A stretch of DNA of 64,000 nt. It comes from Desmodesmus armatus. Its lineage: Eukaryota; Chlorophyta; Chlorophyceae; Sphaeropleales; Scenedesmaceae. Numbering within the stretch: position 1 is the first letter of the stretch; each line of letters begins with the position of its first letter. Below are positions 45,008 to 55,800 of this stretch, one piece after another. The notes under the pieces are model-generated. The model made no database searches and was not told the origin of the DNA. It saw only the letters and a program-made list of their open reading frames with translations. The position numbers and the translations under genes are program-made. Location of the stretch: the NCBI GenBank assembly GCA_007449985.2, contig VIIQ02000033.1:372001-436000 (forward strand), given 5' to 3'.

Positions 45008-45802
45008 ATGACGAAGGTAGGCCTGCAGCATGAAAAGGAGCAGCAACCACAGTACACTTTGTATCCTGCAGCATGCTGACAGGGGCATCCTGTACAGCAT
45101 TCAGCGCCAGCTTGGTGCCTTGCCTCTTGGGCTGTGTGACCCACATGGGCTGCAGGCAGGCAAACCTAACCACAGCAGCATATCATACCGTCTTCTGTCC
45201 ACACCCCCAACACACCACCTGCACTGTGCAGTTCGACGGCACTGCCATAAGCGCAAGGAGTGGTCGCAAGCGGGCCACCTTCACAGGAAAGGAGCTCAAG
45301 AAAGACATGGAAGTGTTCCTGCAGACAGGCGTGCACCCACACCTGCAACGTGTGCAGCAGCAGGCAGCCAGCGGTAATGACACGCTCACAGCCCTGCCAG
45401 ATCCAGACCCCTCCCGGCCACATGTGTTCATGGACATCACTGTGGACAACAAGCCTGCAGGTGTGTGCAGCAGCAGCAGCAGTAGCAGCACATTGTGGCG
45501 GCACAGTGGCACATTTACGGAGCAGCAGCAGCAGCAGCAGCGGCGACGCCTGCAGCACAGTGGCATTTGAACAACTGTGTTTATGCTCAATGCAGCCGGG
45601 GTGCGCCCAGCCAGCGCTGCGCAGCAGCAGCACCACCAGCAGCACCACCAGCAGCAGCAGCAGTGGCGGCGGCACCCGCGACATGCCATGTTTGTGTAGC
45701 AGCCTGAACGCTGAGAGGACGAAAAATGCAGCGCAGGTGGCTTCATCAGCAGATCCCATCAACAGGCCTCACTGAAGCTGGCATGAACTCAGCCAGCGTT
45801 GC

Positions 45803-45841
<39 letters not shown>

Positions 45842-45863
45842 CGGCCAGCACCACCACCACCAC

Positions 45864-45913
<50 letters not shown>

Positions 45914-45951
45914 CAGCCAGCACCAACAGCAGCGACACTCCGCAGCACTGC

Positions 45952-45990
<39 letters not shown>

Positions 45991-48900
45991 GCAGCAGCAG
46001 CGGCAGCAGCAACACTGCGCAGCACTGCACAGCAGCAGCGCCAGCACCTTTAAGCCTAGCAGCTCAGATGCCCTAGCACTGCAATGCAGTGCATGTTTGT
46101 GGCCTCAGCAGTTGAACATCAACCCATGCTCGCACACCCCAGCACCCTCCCCTCACGCCTAACCCTCTGCTGCTGCATTGCATTGCAGCCACACTTTTAC
46201 AGCCGGCACCGTTTACTCCCACCAACCCTACTGCTGCTGCTGCTGCTGCTGCTGCTGTGTGCAGGTCGCCTTGTTATTGAGCTGTTTGAGGATGTTGCAC
46301 CAGCAGCTGCCCGCCACCTGCTGACCCGCTGCACCCCTGGTGCAGAAGCCAACGTTCAGGGCAGCCTCTTCCACAAACTGCTGCCAGGCTTTGGCCTCTT
46401 TGGGGGCAAGAGGTGGGTCACACCCCTGGGTGTTCATGCAATACTGATACTGACAACAATACTATTCATGCTAACACTGATATATTACTATGCAGGCACT
46501 ACATAATACAGCTAGCTATAATGCAGATTGTGTTTGTTTGGCACTACTCGGCAGCCTGCCTTGGAGCTTGGGACTTTGTGGCCAGCGGGAGCCCTTCAAG
46601 AGGGGTTGTGTGCATGTGGTTTAAACACATGTGTTGCATCCATCAAGTTATCTTCATGATGACCATGGTGATGTTGACAGGCTAATCTCAAAAAGTGTGT
46701 GCCCAAAATCTCAGCCACACAGCAGCTTGCTCGTGGTATTAGAACCCATGTTGTTGCTGCCCTTCTGTCACCAGACTGCGTGGGCGCACCTCACTCTTTC
46801 AAGTTGTGTGTTGCTCACTTGGCGGTGTTGCTGTTGTTCTGGGTCCCCCCCCCCTTGTGCCTTACAAAATGTTACTGGTGCTGGCTGTGTTGCTGTGCAG
46901 CTCTGCGGCCAAGTTTCCAGGCGGTCAGCAGGTGCCCTCCAACAGGCACCTGAAGCACACAGTCACGGGTGCAGTGTCAGTCTCGCGGGACGGCATGGAC
47001 TTTGCCATATCGCTGGGGAAGGTGCTCAAGCTTGATGAAACACACCAGGTATGCAACGCCAATGTGTGTGTGTGTGTGGGGGGGGGGGGGAAGGGGCTTC
47101 AATGGCCCTGAGGAAGCCTGTCCTGCTGCCTAGGCTCCTGTTGCACTTCAAACGTATGTGTGTGTGCTGCAGTGCCAGCTTTGCACAGCAGGGTGACATG
47201 AAGGGCAACAAAAGGGTTGGGTTGGAACTGCACACGTCTGCAACCCCTCGCAGCTGTGTTAAATAATGCTGATACTATTGTCGGATGTGTCAACAACTGA
47301 GCCCATTGTTGCATCATCAGTTTGCTGCTGCTGCTGTTCTCGCTAGGTGGTTGGTCGTGTGAACAAGGGGTTGAATGTGTTGGAGCTGGTGGGTGACGTC
47401 CCCTGTTTGTACCCTGATATGTACCATTTCTGCTGCTGCTGCTGCTGCTGCCGCTGCTGCCGCTGCTGCTGCTGCTGCTGTCCAGGTGGTTGGTCGTGTG
47501 AACAAGGGGCTTGATGTGTTGGAGCTGGTGGGTGACGTCCCCTGTGGTCCTGATGACTCACCACTCATGCGCCTCAAGGTGGCAAAGTGTGGACCAACAA
47601 ATGCAGAGGTGCGCATGCTGCTGGTTGGGTGCAGATGGCGTGTTGGGTGCTCCTTTTCTTTGTGTGTTGTTGCTTTCTAGGGTGTATGGGAGAGTGGCAA
47701 AGTGTGGACCAACAAATGCAGAGGTGCGGCTGGGTGCGCACACTAAGCTGCCAGCACAGGGCGGGCGCAGATTTGGGTTGCTGTTGCTTTTAAGGGGGAA
47801 GGATGGTATTACAGTTTCCCAGCCACCAGGGGCTTGCTGTGGCCATAACTTGTTTCGAGTGTATATGAGAACATATTCAAGGCACCTACATGGTTTTCAG
47901 CCCGACAGTCGTGGTGGCATTCCACAGTGGTGCCAGCTGCTGCTGTGGTGATGGCTGTTGTGCTGCACAACTTTCGTCACCCACAGGCCCTGCACGCAAA
48001 TGCAACACGCTTCTTTGATGTCCATAAACACCCTCTGACAGTTTTATGCTTCGTCGATGCTTGCACTGGTCTCACACGGAAGTCAGCAGTACTGCTGCCA
48101 TGATCAGTCCGAGGTGACGTCACCCATATTTTTCAGGGAGCAACGACACTCGTGAAATGTTTTTGGATAACAAAATAACTTGTTCAGAGCGTGCCGCGAG
48201 ATATTGTACGGTTGAAAGTTGATTTTGGAGTTCAAGAGCCTAGATGGAGAGATGGCTTCAGTTGAGCACCGTTAACCGTACAACATCCGACACCGCTTTG
48301 TCAACAGGTTACTTTTGAGTCCAAAATACTATGTTGGCACTCTCAGGCAGCGAGAAATTCTGTGCCTCCTGCCAGACCTGACACTGAGGTTTGGCACAGC
48401 AGGGTTCAGCAGGGCCTGACACTGCCTAAAGCCCAGAAACATTGGCCTGTGCCTACGCAGGCGCACTACCCCAGTCATGATACATCAGGTTTTGCGCAAA
48501 AATCCTGGACCTGCAGCCTCCAACACTGTTTGCTGGGACCCCAATCAATACCATCCTTCCCCCTTAAGGGTGTCAATGGTGTGTTGTGCAGAGCATCGAT
48601 TGGCTTCCTGTTGCCCAATGTAGCAGGCAGCCAGCTGCTTTGTGGAGATTGCGGGCAAGCGGGGGTTGTAGAAGTGAACATGGTGGCTATTTGTGCGATG
48701 TGAACACAAGTATGTTGCAATGTGTTACCCTTGGTTCTGCTGCTGCAGGGTGCGCAAGAAACCTTGGATGAGTCGTTGAAGAAGGAGACAGCGGAAGAAG
48801 CAGCAGCACGGCTCAAGCAGCAGTCAGCTGACACACGCAGTGCAGTCATGTGAGTGCGATGACACAGACACACGCGGCTGTTTGGCCATCTGTGCATTCA

Positions 48901-49495
48901 AGTTCACAGCCATGAGGCAAACACTTTGATCCAGGGGCTGTGCTACTGCTGCGGCAGAGCGTGTCAAGGGGCGATGCCAATATGCTTGCAGCAGGGACAG
49001 AATGTGCGTGCATGGGTTTGTTTTATGCATTTTGATGGCTGACAGTCCAGCTGCAGTTGCAGTTATTGCTCAGGTGGGGAATCCCAACTTTGGTGGTACT
49101 GGATCTAAGGTCAACCAGGGCAAAAGCAGGCTCAATCCAGTGACGGCTTTGCAAGAGACACTGCTGATGGTTTTGATGCGGTGCGAAGGACCTGACAGGC
49201 CTCACTGCCATTTTGCTGTTGCAGGGAGGCGTTACAGGAAGGCATGGGGCACAAACGGTCAGCAGCAGAGGCTGGATTGGGCCCAAGCAGCAGTGCAGCA
49301 GCAGCTGGCGAAGACGCAGCAGCAGCAGCGGGCAGCAGTCGAGGTGTCCCTGGTGGGGCCAAGGACAGACCTGATCAAGTCAGAGCAGCTGCAGTTGGAG
49401 GTGCACCCAGCAAGCGCAGCAAGAAAATGCTGGACAGCTTATTGGACGATTTGGACGGCGAGAGTAGCGATGATAGCGATCAGGAGGAAGGTTGA
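45008..49495 (+). CDS. Divergent cyclophilin-like protein with acidic C-terminal tail
   Basis: Seven exons, 45008-45016, 45232-45460, 46265-46412, 46901-47048, 47486-47608, 48749-48849 and 49225-49495, join in frame to 342 residues. The middle is a cyclophilin (peptidyl-prolyl isomerase) fold: HVFMDITVDNKPAGRLVIEL, FEDVAPAAARHL, GSLFHKLLPGFGLFGG, GAVSVSRDGMDFAISLGKV and VVGRVNKGLDVLELVGDV. The active-site words RVIPxFMxQGGD and the FxxxxxGPNTNGSQFFI stretch are not recognisable, so isomerase activity is doubtful. An N-terminal basic extension (SGRKRATFTGKELKKDMEVF) and a C-terminal tail with KRSKK followed by LDSLLDDLDGESSDDSDQEE suggest a nuclear role; that is inference. Exon 1 is only nine bases (Met-Thr-Lys) and is the weakest call. 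Confidence 0.85.
45461..46264 (+). repeat. CAG arrays and a CTG array inside intron 2 of the cyclophilin-like gene
   Basis: CAG runs at about 45804-45841, 45867-45911 and 45953-46010 (with smaller ones near 45468 and 45520 and a CAC run at 45849-45868), and a (CTG)9 run at 46231-46257, just before the acceptor at 46264. The long Gln/Ser/Ala frames they create are not coding; the cyclophilin domain reads straight across the intron. Confidence 0.9.
47347..47406 (+). pseudogene. Partial upstream copy of exon 5 of the cyclophilin-like gene
   Basis: The 60 bases after a CTAG acceptor are almost identical to the first 60 bases of exon 5 (47486-47545), one change turning Leu-Asp into Leu-Asn. The copy then runs into a CTG/CCG array (47430-47480). 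It is in the right phase to be an alternative exon but has no good donor. Confidence 0.75.
47694..47728 (+). pseudogene. Partial downstream copy of the end of exon 5 of the cyclophilin-like gene
   Basis: These 35 bases repeat 47579-47613 exactly, covering the last codons of exon 5 (VAKCGPTNAE) and the GTGCG donor. The copy is preceded by a TTTCTAG acceptor-like site. Confidence 0.75.
48206..48284. repeat. Inverted repeat in an AT-richer block of cyclophilin-like intron 5
   Basis: TTGTACGGTT (about 48206-48215) and AACCGTACAA (about 48275-48284) are exact reverse complements in a 48.0-48.35 kb block that lacks the usual CAG/TG texture of this genome. It could be the remnant of an inserted element; no gene is seen in it. 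Confidence 0.4.
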
Positions 49496-51500
49496 GCCGT
49501 GCTCATGCATTCCACCGGTTCCCGCCAAAGTGCGCATGAGATGCAGCTCTGATGTTCAAAAGGTGTTGAAATCTTTTTTCTTAGAATTTGAATGTGTGGA
49601 TTGGGTGCAGGCTGCATTCGGCTGATGGAAGGTTCACGTTCCACTCCCGGTCCTACCAGCCGAACGGCAATCACAGTAGCAGTCACCAGTCCACATTCTC
49701 ATTCCCATTCGCAAACCACTACCAGACTAAAAGCTGAGGAAAAGCTGCAATTCGTTGCTGATTAGCAAGCAAACGCTTCTGCACCAGCAAAACTCTCCGC
49801 AACTCATCCGCCCTTCCATAAAGGTATGGAGCAGCAAAAATACTTTATCTGCATACTTCGCTTGCATGATGCCTAGATTTGAAACGAAAGGTGCCGCTTT
49901 TTGTCTGTGCAGGCCGTTCCCGCCATGTGCTCTGCCTCGGCAATGATGGCCCTGGCCTCGACCTTCCAGCGACTGCGTCAGCTGGTGATGGTGTCCGCAG
50001 TCGTGGCGCTTGGTCTTGCTGTGCTGACGCGTGCGGGCCATGTGCCTCTGGCTTGGCACCATCAGTGACCGCAGTGACAGCAACAGCAGGACAGCATCGA
50101 GCAGCAGTGACACTGCTGCCAGATGCAGGCACAGCAATATCTTGGAAGCAGCAGAACTGGCTTGGTTTTCGATTCCTGGCCATGCGACATCGTGGTGAGC
50201 TGCTGTCACAGCTGTTGTCAGCCTCAGCGGTTCAACAGTTTCATCGGCTTGAAGGCTCGCACCCACTTCTGGACACATATCGATGCTTGTGATGCTCATC
50301 AAGAGATACAATGATTGGCTCAGCTGCAGCTGTCCCACTGCATTCTGCAGCAGTGACAGCACTCAGCACATGGACAGCTGCATGTCACTGCAGAAGTGAC
50401 CTACGTGTTACCGCTACTTGGTGTGGTGCATGTCAGCACCCAGCACGGCCTATGTGCTTTCTGCTGTTACCACCTTTGGGAGGTGCGGCACCGGCAAGCA
50501 GCGTGGAGTGTGAACAGACTCTGCAGCGAATTTTGCAGTGAGTCTTATGGTAGTTATGGTAATCTCATTGGTAATCTCTTTGGTAATTTTATGTCAGTGT
50601 CTGGCGCCAGTGGCTCTCCGCCTAACATGAGCAGCTGCAGCATCCCTGGGCTTCAAGAGTCAATGGGTGTTACTGGTACTGTGTCCCTCGTTACTGAGTA
50701 AGCCTTGCTCCATCTGGACCCAGAGGAGTGGGCGGCAGGGTGAGAGGTGCTGCTGCCAGTGTCCTCTTTGGCTGAGCCTGGCAAGGCTGTGGCAGTTCAC
50801 TTGTTCAGCTGCAAGCAATGTTGTCGTTGTGGGTAAGCGTTCTGCCACCAAATGGGTGCAGGCTGGCTGGTTGTTGGAAGGTTGTGGCCACAGCCTGGCA
50901 AGTCGCATGTTGAGCTGGATGCGTCCCTGCCATGACTGGTTCATGACAGCTCAAGGTAGTGCCATCCGTTGGCTGTAAGCAGTGCTAAGGGCTGTTGTTG
51001 TTGAGCAGATATTGTGAGGGCGCTGCTCTGAGGAGGCCTGCATAGTGGCCTGTACTGTGAGGGGGTGTGAAGCGTGGGGGTTGGGTGTGGCATACATGCA
51101 AGACTGCTGAGACTGTGTGTACGTGTGCCTTATGTAACAGCACTCGGTCAAGCGACATGCAGTAGTGGTACTGGTGGAGCCAGCGAGCTGAGTGTGCTGG
51201 GTTTGCTTGATGGTCTGAACAATGATGCAGCGTACCTGCAAGGACACTGCTTGCTTCATTGCAGTCTGCAACAATGCAACAATGTCATGACAGTCACCCC
51301 TCAAATATCACATATCTGGCTCCCTCACAGCAAAACTTGGGTGCACTTCACAGGTCTCTTGAGCTGTTAGTGTAATCACAACCGCAAGTCTCAACAGACA
51401 CACATTGCAAGCAGCCGGCTGAACTAGTGCTGCATGATCGATGCGGCAGCCATGAAGGTCCAACTAGGTCAAAACACTTGACTGCATATATATAGGGTTT
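49496..51500. other. Intergenic stretch, mostly without recognisable features
   Basis: Apart from the small frame at 49926-50069, one plus-strand frame near 50520-50697 has Gly/Asn-rich wording (YGSYGNLIGNLFGNFM) between a CTGCAG acceptor and a GTAAGC donor and might be a lone exon. I could not connect it to anything. The rest is low-complexity TG/CAG-rich DNA. Confidence 0.4.
49926..50069 (+). CDS. Possible very small membrane protein
   Basis: ATG follows a GTGCAG acceptor-like site by 12 bases. The 47-codon frame has a basic/amphipathic start (ASTFQRLRQLVMVSA) followed by one hydrophobic segment (VVALGLAVLTRAG) and a stop. That is a shape common to small organelle-membrane subunits. There is no homology I can name and no clear promoter, and it may be a last exon or chance. 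Confidence 0.2.
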
Positions 51501-51562
51501 GAGGTTTAGCCTCAAAACCTAAACCCTATATATATTAGGGTTTAGGGTTTGAGGCTAAACCT

Positions 51563-51598
<36 letters not shown>
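51501..51598. repeat. Fold-back of telomere-like TTTAGGG motifs followed by an AT run
   Basis: 51501-51562 is a nearly perfect 62-bp palindrome: GAGGTTTAGCCTCAAA with two AAACCC-type motifs on the left, mirrored by TTAGGGTTTAGGGTTTGAGG on the right. It is followed by (AT)17 at 51565-51598. The motif is the plant-type telomere heptamer (TTTAGGG), only two or three units per arm. Confidence 0.85.
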
Positions 51599-51601
<3 letters not shown>

Positions 51602-52633
51602 GCTAGATAAACAATCAACATGCATAGTGTCATGCCACAGCACAGTGGCGCCATGCAGCCCCGAATCTCAGCACGCACTGCATGAGCAGCCAATGCACGC
51701 CAGTAGAATCCCTGCTGCCTGTGTCAGCGGCTGGCAGGACTGCATGAAAGTCGGTGACCGTTCTGCATGACCCAGCCTGCACCCAACAACCTGACAAATG
51801 TAGTTTGCTGCAGCGCCAGACAGTGCCACTTGTTCTCACAAAAGCAGCGGGCTGGCCCCCTCACACACACCAGCATCACAGCCACCGCTCGCAAAGCCCA
51901 TTCATTCACTGACATCAAGTTCAAACCGTCCAGAGAGCAACCAGTGGTTGACCAGGGGTACAGACTGCCACAAACTTGGAGCTCCGTAGCTCCTGCAGAT
52001 GCTTCTTTTTACAATGCAAGCTAGGACCATCATGGACAAAGGATAGGCTCAGCTTCACTGCATTGGCAACTTGCCACATGGGCCAGCGGAACCAAACCTG
52101 CAGCAGCAGTACAGCAGCAGCAGCAGCAGTCCGGAGCGGTCAGGGATGCAATGCAGGCATGTGTAGGGCAACACGCTGGCTCTACTGTACATGAGCTCAG
52201 CAACCGGTGCTCGAATTCATGGGCTATGGGAGCTGACAGCCTGCTGGCTTGATCCCAGCAAGCAACCCACCAATGATTGCTGCTGTGCGCTGTTTGTAAG
52301 CTGTTTGTCCTGTATGCAGGTGCCAGGCCCAACAAGTAGCCTTGGCGGGCTGTGACGGTTGGGATGGAACGATATCGTGGTGTTGTGCTGTGCAGCTGGC
52401 ATGCTCAGGCACGTGAGTCGATGCAGTGTAGCAGATGATGTAACAGATGCTGGGTTGTGAAGCTGACACATGATGACTTGTGCAGCAGCAGCAACCGCGT
52501 TTCGGCGGAATATGCTCATGACAGCTAGCATGCCTCAAATATGTGGCGACACACCCTGCAAACGGCTGCTGCTGCACCTTGCAAAACGTTCCCGCTGCTA
52601 CAGCCTAGGGCGGCCAGCTGCCTGACTGGATTC
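51599..52633. other. Intergenic stretch with nothing recognised
   Basis: No exon or RNA gene supported on either strand; a short CAG run lies near 52110-52130. Confidence 0.4.
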
Positions 52634-52868
52634 AGTCGGTTATGAGCCAGCCTTGCTTCCTGGTACCACTGGTGCCACTACTGCTTACCTTGACAGCACC
52701 ACAGTTGGTTTCGAGCCCTGCTCTGCAAGTGGACTACCCCTCTCACCTGATTTTGTTTGATAACTGGTCAAACTGTTCTCTGGGGAATCAAACCCAGGGG
52801 GTCGATAACTCAGTAGGTGCCAACCAGGCACATGCACTTTCCAACTCCAGTGATACTACGGGCAAAAG
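52634..52868 (-). mobile_element. Possible tRNA-derived SINE-like sequence
   Basis: Read on the minus strand, this block has two words close to the RNA polymerase III B box (GGGTTTGATTCC near 52785-52800 and GGGCTCGAAACC near 52708-52722). A full tRNA cloverleaf cannot be built. Composition differs from both flanks. The assignment is tentative. Confidence 0.2.
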
Positions 52869-52878
52869 CTGAATAGTC

Positions 52879-55800
52879 TCACAGCACGAGGGGTGGCGCT
52901 AAGCCCTGCTGTGCCAGCTGCTGCTTGAAGCGTTGGTACACAGCACTGATCCTTGCCAGGTGTGCAGTGTCTGCTGCTGTGCCTGGTGCTGGTCGCCAGC
53001 TGGTGGTGCGCTCGTGGGGGGCAGTCACCATGAACGCATCTGGCAGTGCCTGGTGATGGTGGGGGTGAGTGATTGCAAAGCTTGTAACAAAGGGGTAATG
53101 GAATGCTGCAGGAGAGGGCGCACTTTTCTGAATTACGGTACGTTGTCTACGTTATCTACGTATCTGCTGTGCATTTGTAATTGGTGCTGGTCGCCAGCTG
53201 GTGGTACGCTGGTGGGCAGCAGTCACCCTGAACGCATCTGGCAGCACCTGTAGAGAGGAAGGGGGGGGGGGGGAGGGAAGGGGGGGAGGGGGGGGGATGC
53301 CACCAGGTAAGAGTACAGGTTTGTGATGGTGCGGGAAGACTTGTGGCAGTGTGGATCCCTCCGGAGACAATGGTGGTGGTGGTGGGCAGCGGAAGTGTCT
53401 GCCAGCACCCAAGGGGTGGAGGTGTGAGCGCCACAAGGAGTGGCAAAGGCAGGAAGACGGTGCGGGGTGGTGGTTCATGGCCAGGGTGGAAGCAAGGATA
53501 AAGGGTATGGAACAGCCATGCTAATTGTGGATGTTTTTTTTGCTTTAATTGTGGATGTTTCCTCACCTTGAACCTGAACCCAAGTGCTGCTGCATGCCAG
53601 GCATGCTGCTGCTTGTTGAGGCCATAGCCCCTGAATGCTTCACTGTAGGACGGCAGCTGCTGTGCCACAGACACACCACCATGCACCTCAAACAGGTCCA
53701 CGTACTGCAGCTCCAGGGGAGCCGTACTGCTGCACCACGCAGTGAGGTCCAGGGGCTGTGCAGCATGACACAGCACGACACAGCATGCCACAGCACAGCG
53801 CAGAGCAACAAGAGATGGCCATAGTGCAGCTCTACAGGAGCACCACGCAGTGAGGTCCAGGGGCTGCACAGCATGACACATCATGACACAGCACGGCACA
53901 GCATGCAACCCTAAACCAGGACAGCACAGCAGAAGGCACAGCAGCAGCAGCAGCAGCAGCGGCAGCAAGGGGATCGGGCTTGTGTTGCTGACAGCCAGGC
54001 CCTGGCTGTGCCTGGCAGTAAGAGTGAGCTGCTAGCAGCACTTGCAGCAGGCACTGTGCGGCCTTTGACTGCGGTGTGTTCGCACCCAACCAACAGGTGA
54101 GCTTGTGCAGAAAAGGTGGTGCAGGGTGCATCAGCTCAGCACAGTGTAGCCCCACATGCGTTCCAAAGCACTGGGACTTGTGCACACGATGCCATCCATG
54201 GTTATCCACTCGCAACAACCATGCTGTGTCATGCTGTGCCATGCTGTGCCATGTTGTGTCATGCCCTTGCTATGATTGAGCGTTTGGGGTTGAGGGTTTG
54301 ATTTTCATTCTGGCAAGCCCCTTTTCCCCTCTTGTGCCCCCCTGCCACTCTGATTCAGACGTCCTCACCTGTTGGTTGGGTGCGAATACACCGCAGTCAA
54401 AGGGCCACACAGTGCCTGCTGCCAGTGCTGCCAGCAGCTCACTCTTACTGCCAGGCACAACCAGGGCCTGGCTGTCAGGCACGAAGTAACTGCCAGCAGC
54501 ACGCGCTCCATCTCCTTGTTGCTGCTGCTGCTGCCGCTGCTGCTGCTGCTGCTGCTGCTGTTCTACCTTCTGCTGCTGTTGTGGCCTCTCCTGCTGCTGT
54601 TGGACTAGTTGGAAAGCTGGCAGCACGAGTGTGATGGGGCTGCCGGGTCGCTGCTGCTGGTTCAGCAGCAACTGCTGCACCAAGCTCAACCCCGGAGCAT
54701 CAACCCCATCCCCCTGCCTTACTGCCTCCGCCCTTGCACCTCCCGGCACTGCTGCTGCATGTTCGCGAGTTTCCCCTGTAGCTTCTGGTGCCGCTGGTGC
54801 CGCAACCCTGCTGCCAGGGCTGCCAGCACAGGGGCCTACAGCATCCTCAAGAATGCTGTATGGTGGGTTGGGGCAATGCAGCTGCTGCAGCAAGCCCTGG
54901 CTGAAAATGAAGTCTGCGTCAACAGGCAGCACCAGGGGTGTGGTGACCTGTTGGAGCGCCAGGTTGCGCAGGGCGTTGATGGGGTACAGCTGCTCATATG
55001 GAATGCTGCCTGGGGCTGCTGCGGCTACGGCTGCTGCTGCTGGGGCTGGGGCTGTTGGCCTAGGCGAGCTGCTGCTGCTGCTGCCGCTGGTGGTTGGGAA
55101 GCCTGCAAGATATGGCAACAAGGGAGGGAAGTGAACTTTTTGAGACACTGAACCACTTGTATACGTAGGGTATGCCCCCTGACCAGCTGACAAGGCAGCA
55201 AGCAACAGGTGAAGGCAGGTGTGTGCTTGACTATGGCTGTTGGTTGCTGGTGTGAGCCCCCAGAAGCCAGACCAGTTCACACAACAGGAGGCATATGCGC
55301 AGCGGTGCAACTGTGTAGTGGGCATGGTATCACCCTTCCTGATGCACTTGAAGGAACCGCACCACTACGGTAGCGTGTTATCTGATCTGTTGATCATTGA
55401 TCAACATCCCACGACAACAACCCCATGAGCCGTGTTCGCATTCCACTCAGGCACGTCCTGAATTATGCGACCGTGACAATCAACCACTGTTCATGTGACA
55501 GGCCCACCTGCTGCTCTCAGCACAGACGCCCCCTCCCTGGCATAGTGTCCTGCAAACAGTACTGCCACCTGCAACTGCTGGCAATAGTGCTGGGCCTTGT
55601 ATCCATCTGTTAGCTGCTGCAGGTGTTTAAGGCAGAACTCTGCTTCTGTACTGCGCTCCGGTGCAGGTATGTATACTGCGACAGACACGGGACCTCCCCA
55701 TGACTCTGCTTGCTGCTGGAAGCGAGGCCATCTGTCGAGGCTGCACTGAGTGGTTAGAGTGATGCTGTGGTCTAGGTGTGAGTGAGGGACGTGGAGGGAG

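Noticed and set aside
45166..46076. Several poly-Gln, poly-Ala and poly-Cys frames on both strands
   Set aside because: Created by CAG/CTG arrays in an intron of the cyclophilin-like gene; the cyclophilin domain reads across the intron without them.
52740..52840. tRNA gene on the minus strand suggested by GGGTTTGATTCC
   Set aside because: No acceptor stem, D-arm or anticodon arm can be folded around it; kept only as a weak SINE hint.
54609..55151. Long plus-strand frames over the GT49 exon 2
   Set aside because: Shadow of the minus-strand exon, which holds the GT49 DxD motif and YPINALRN signature.
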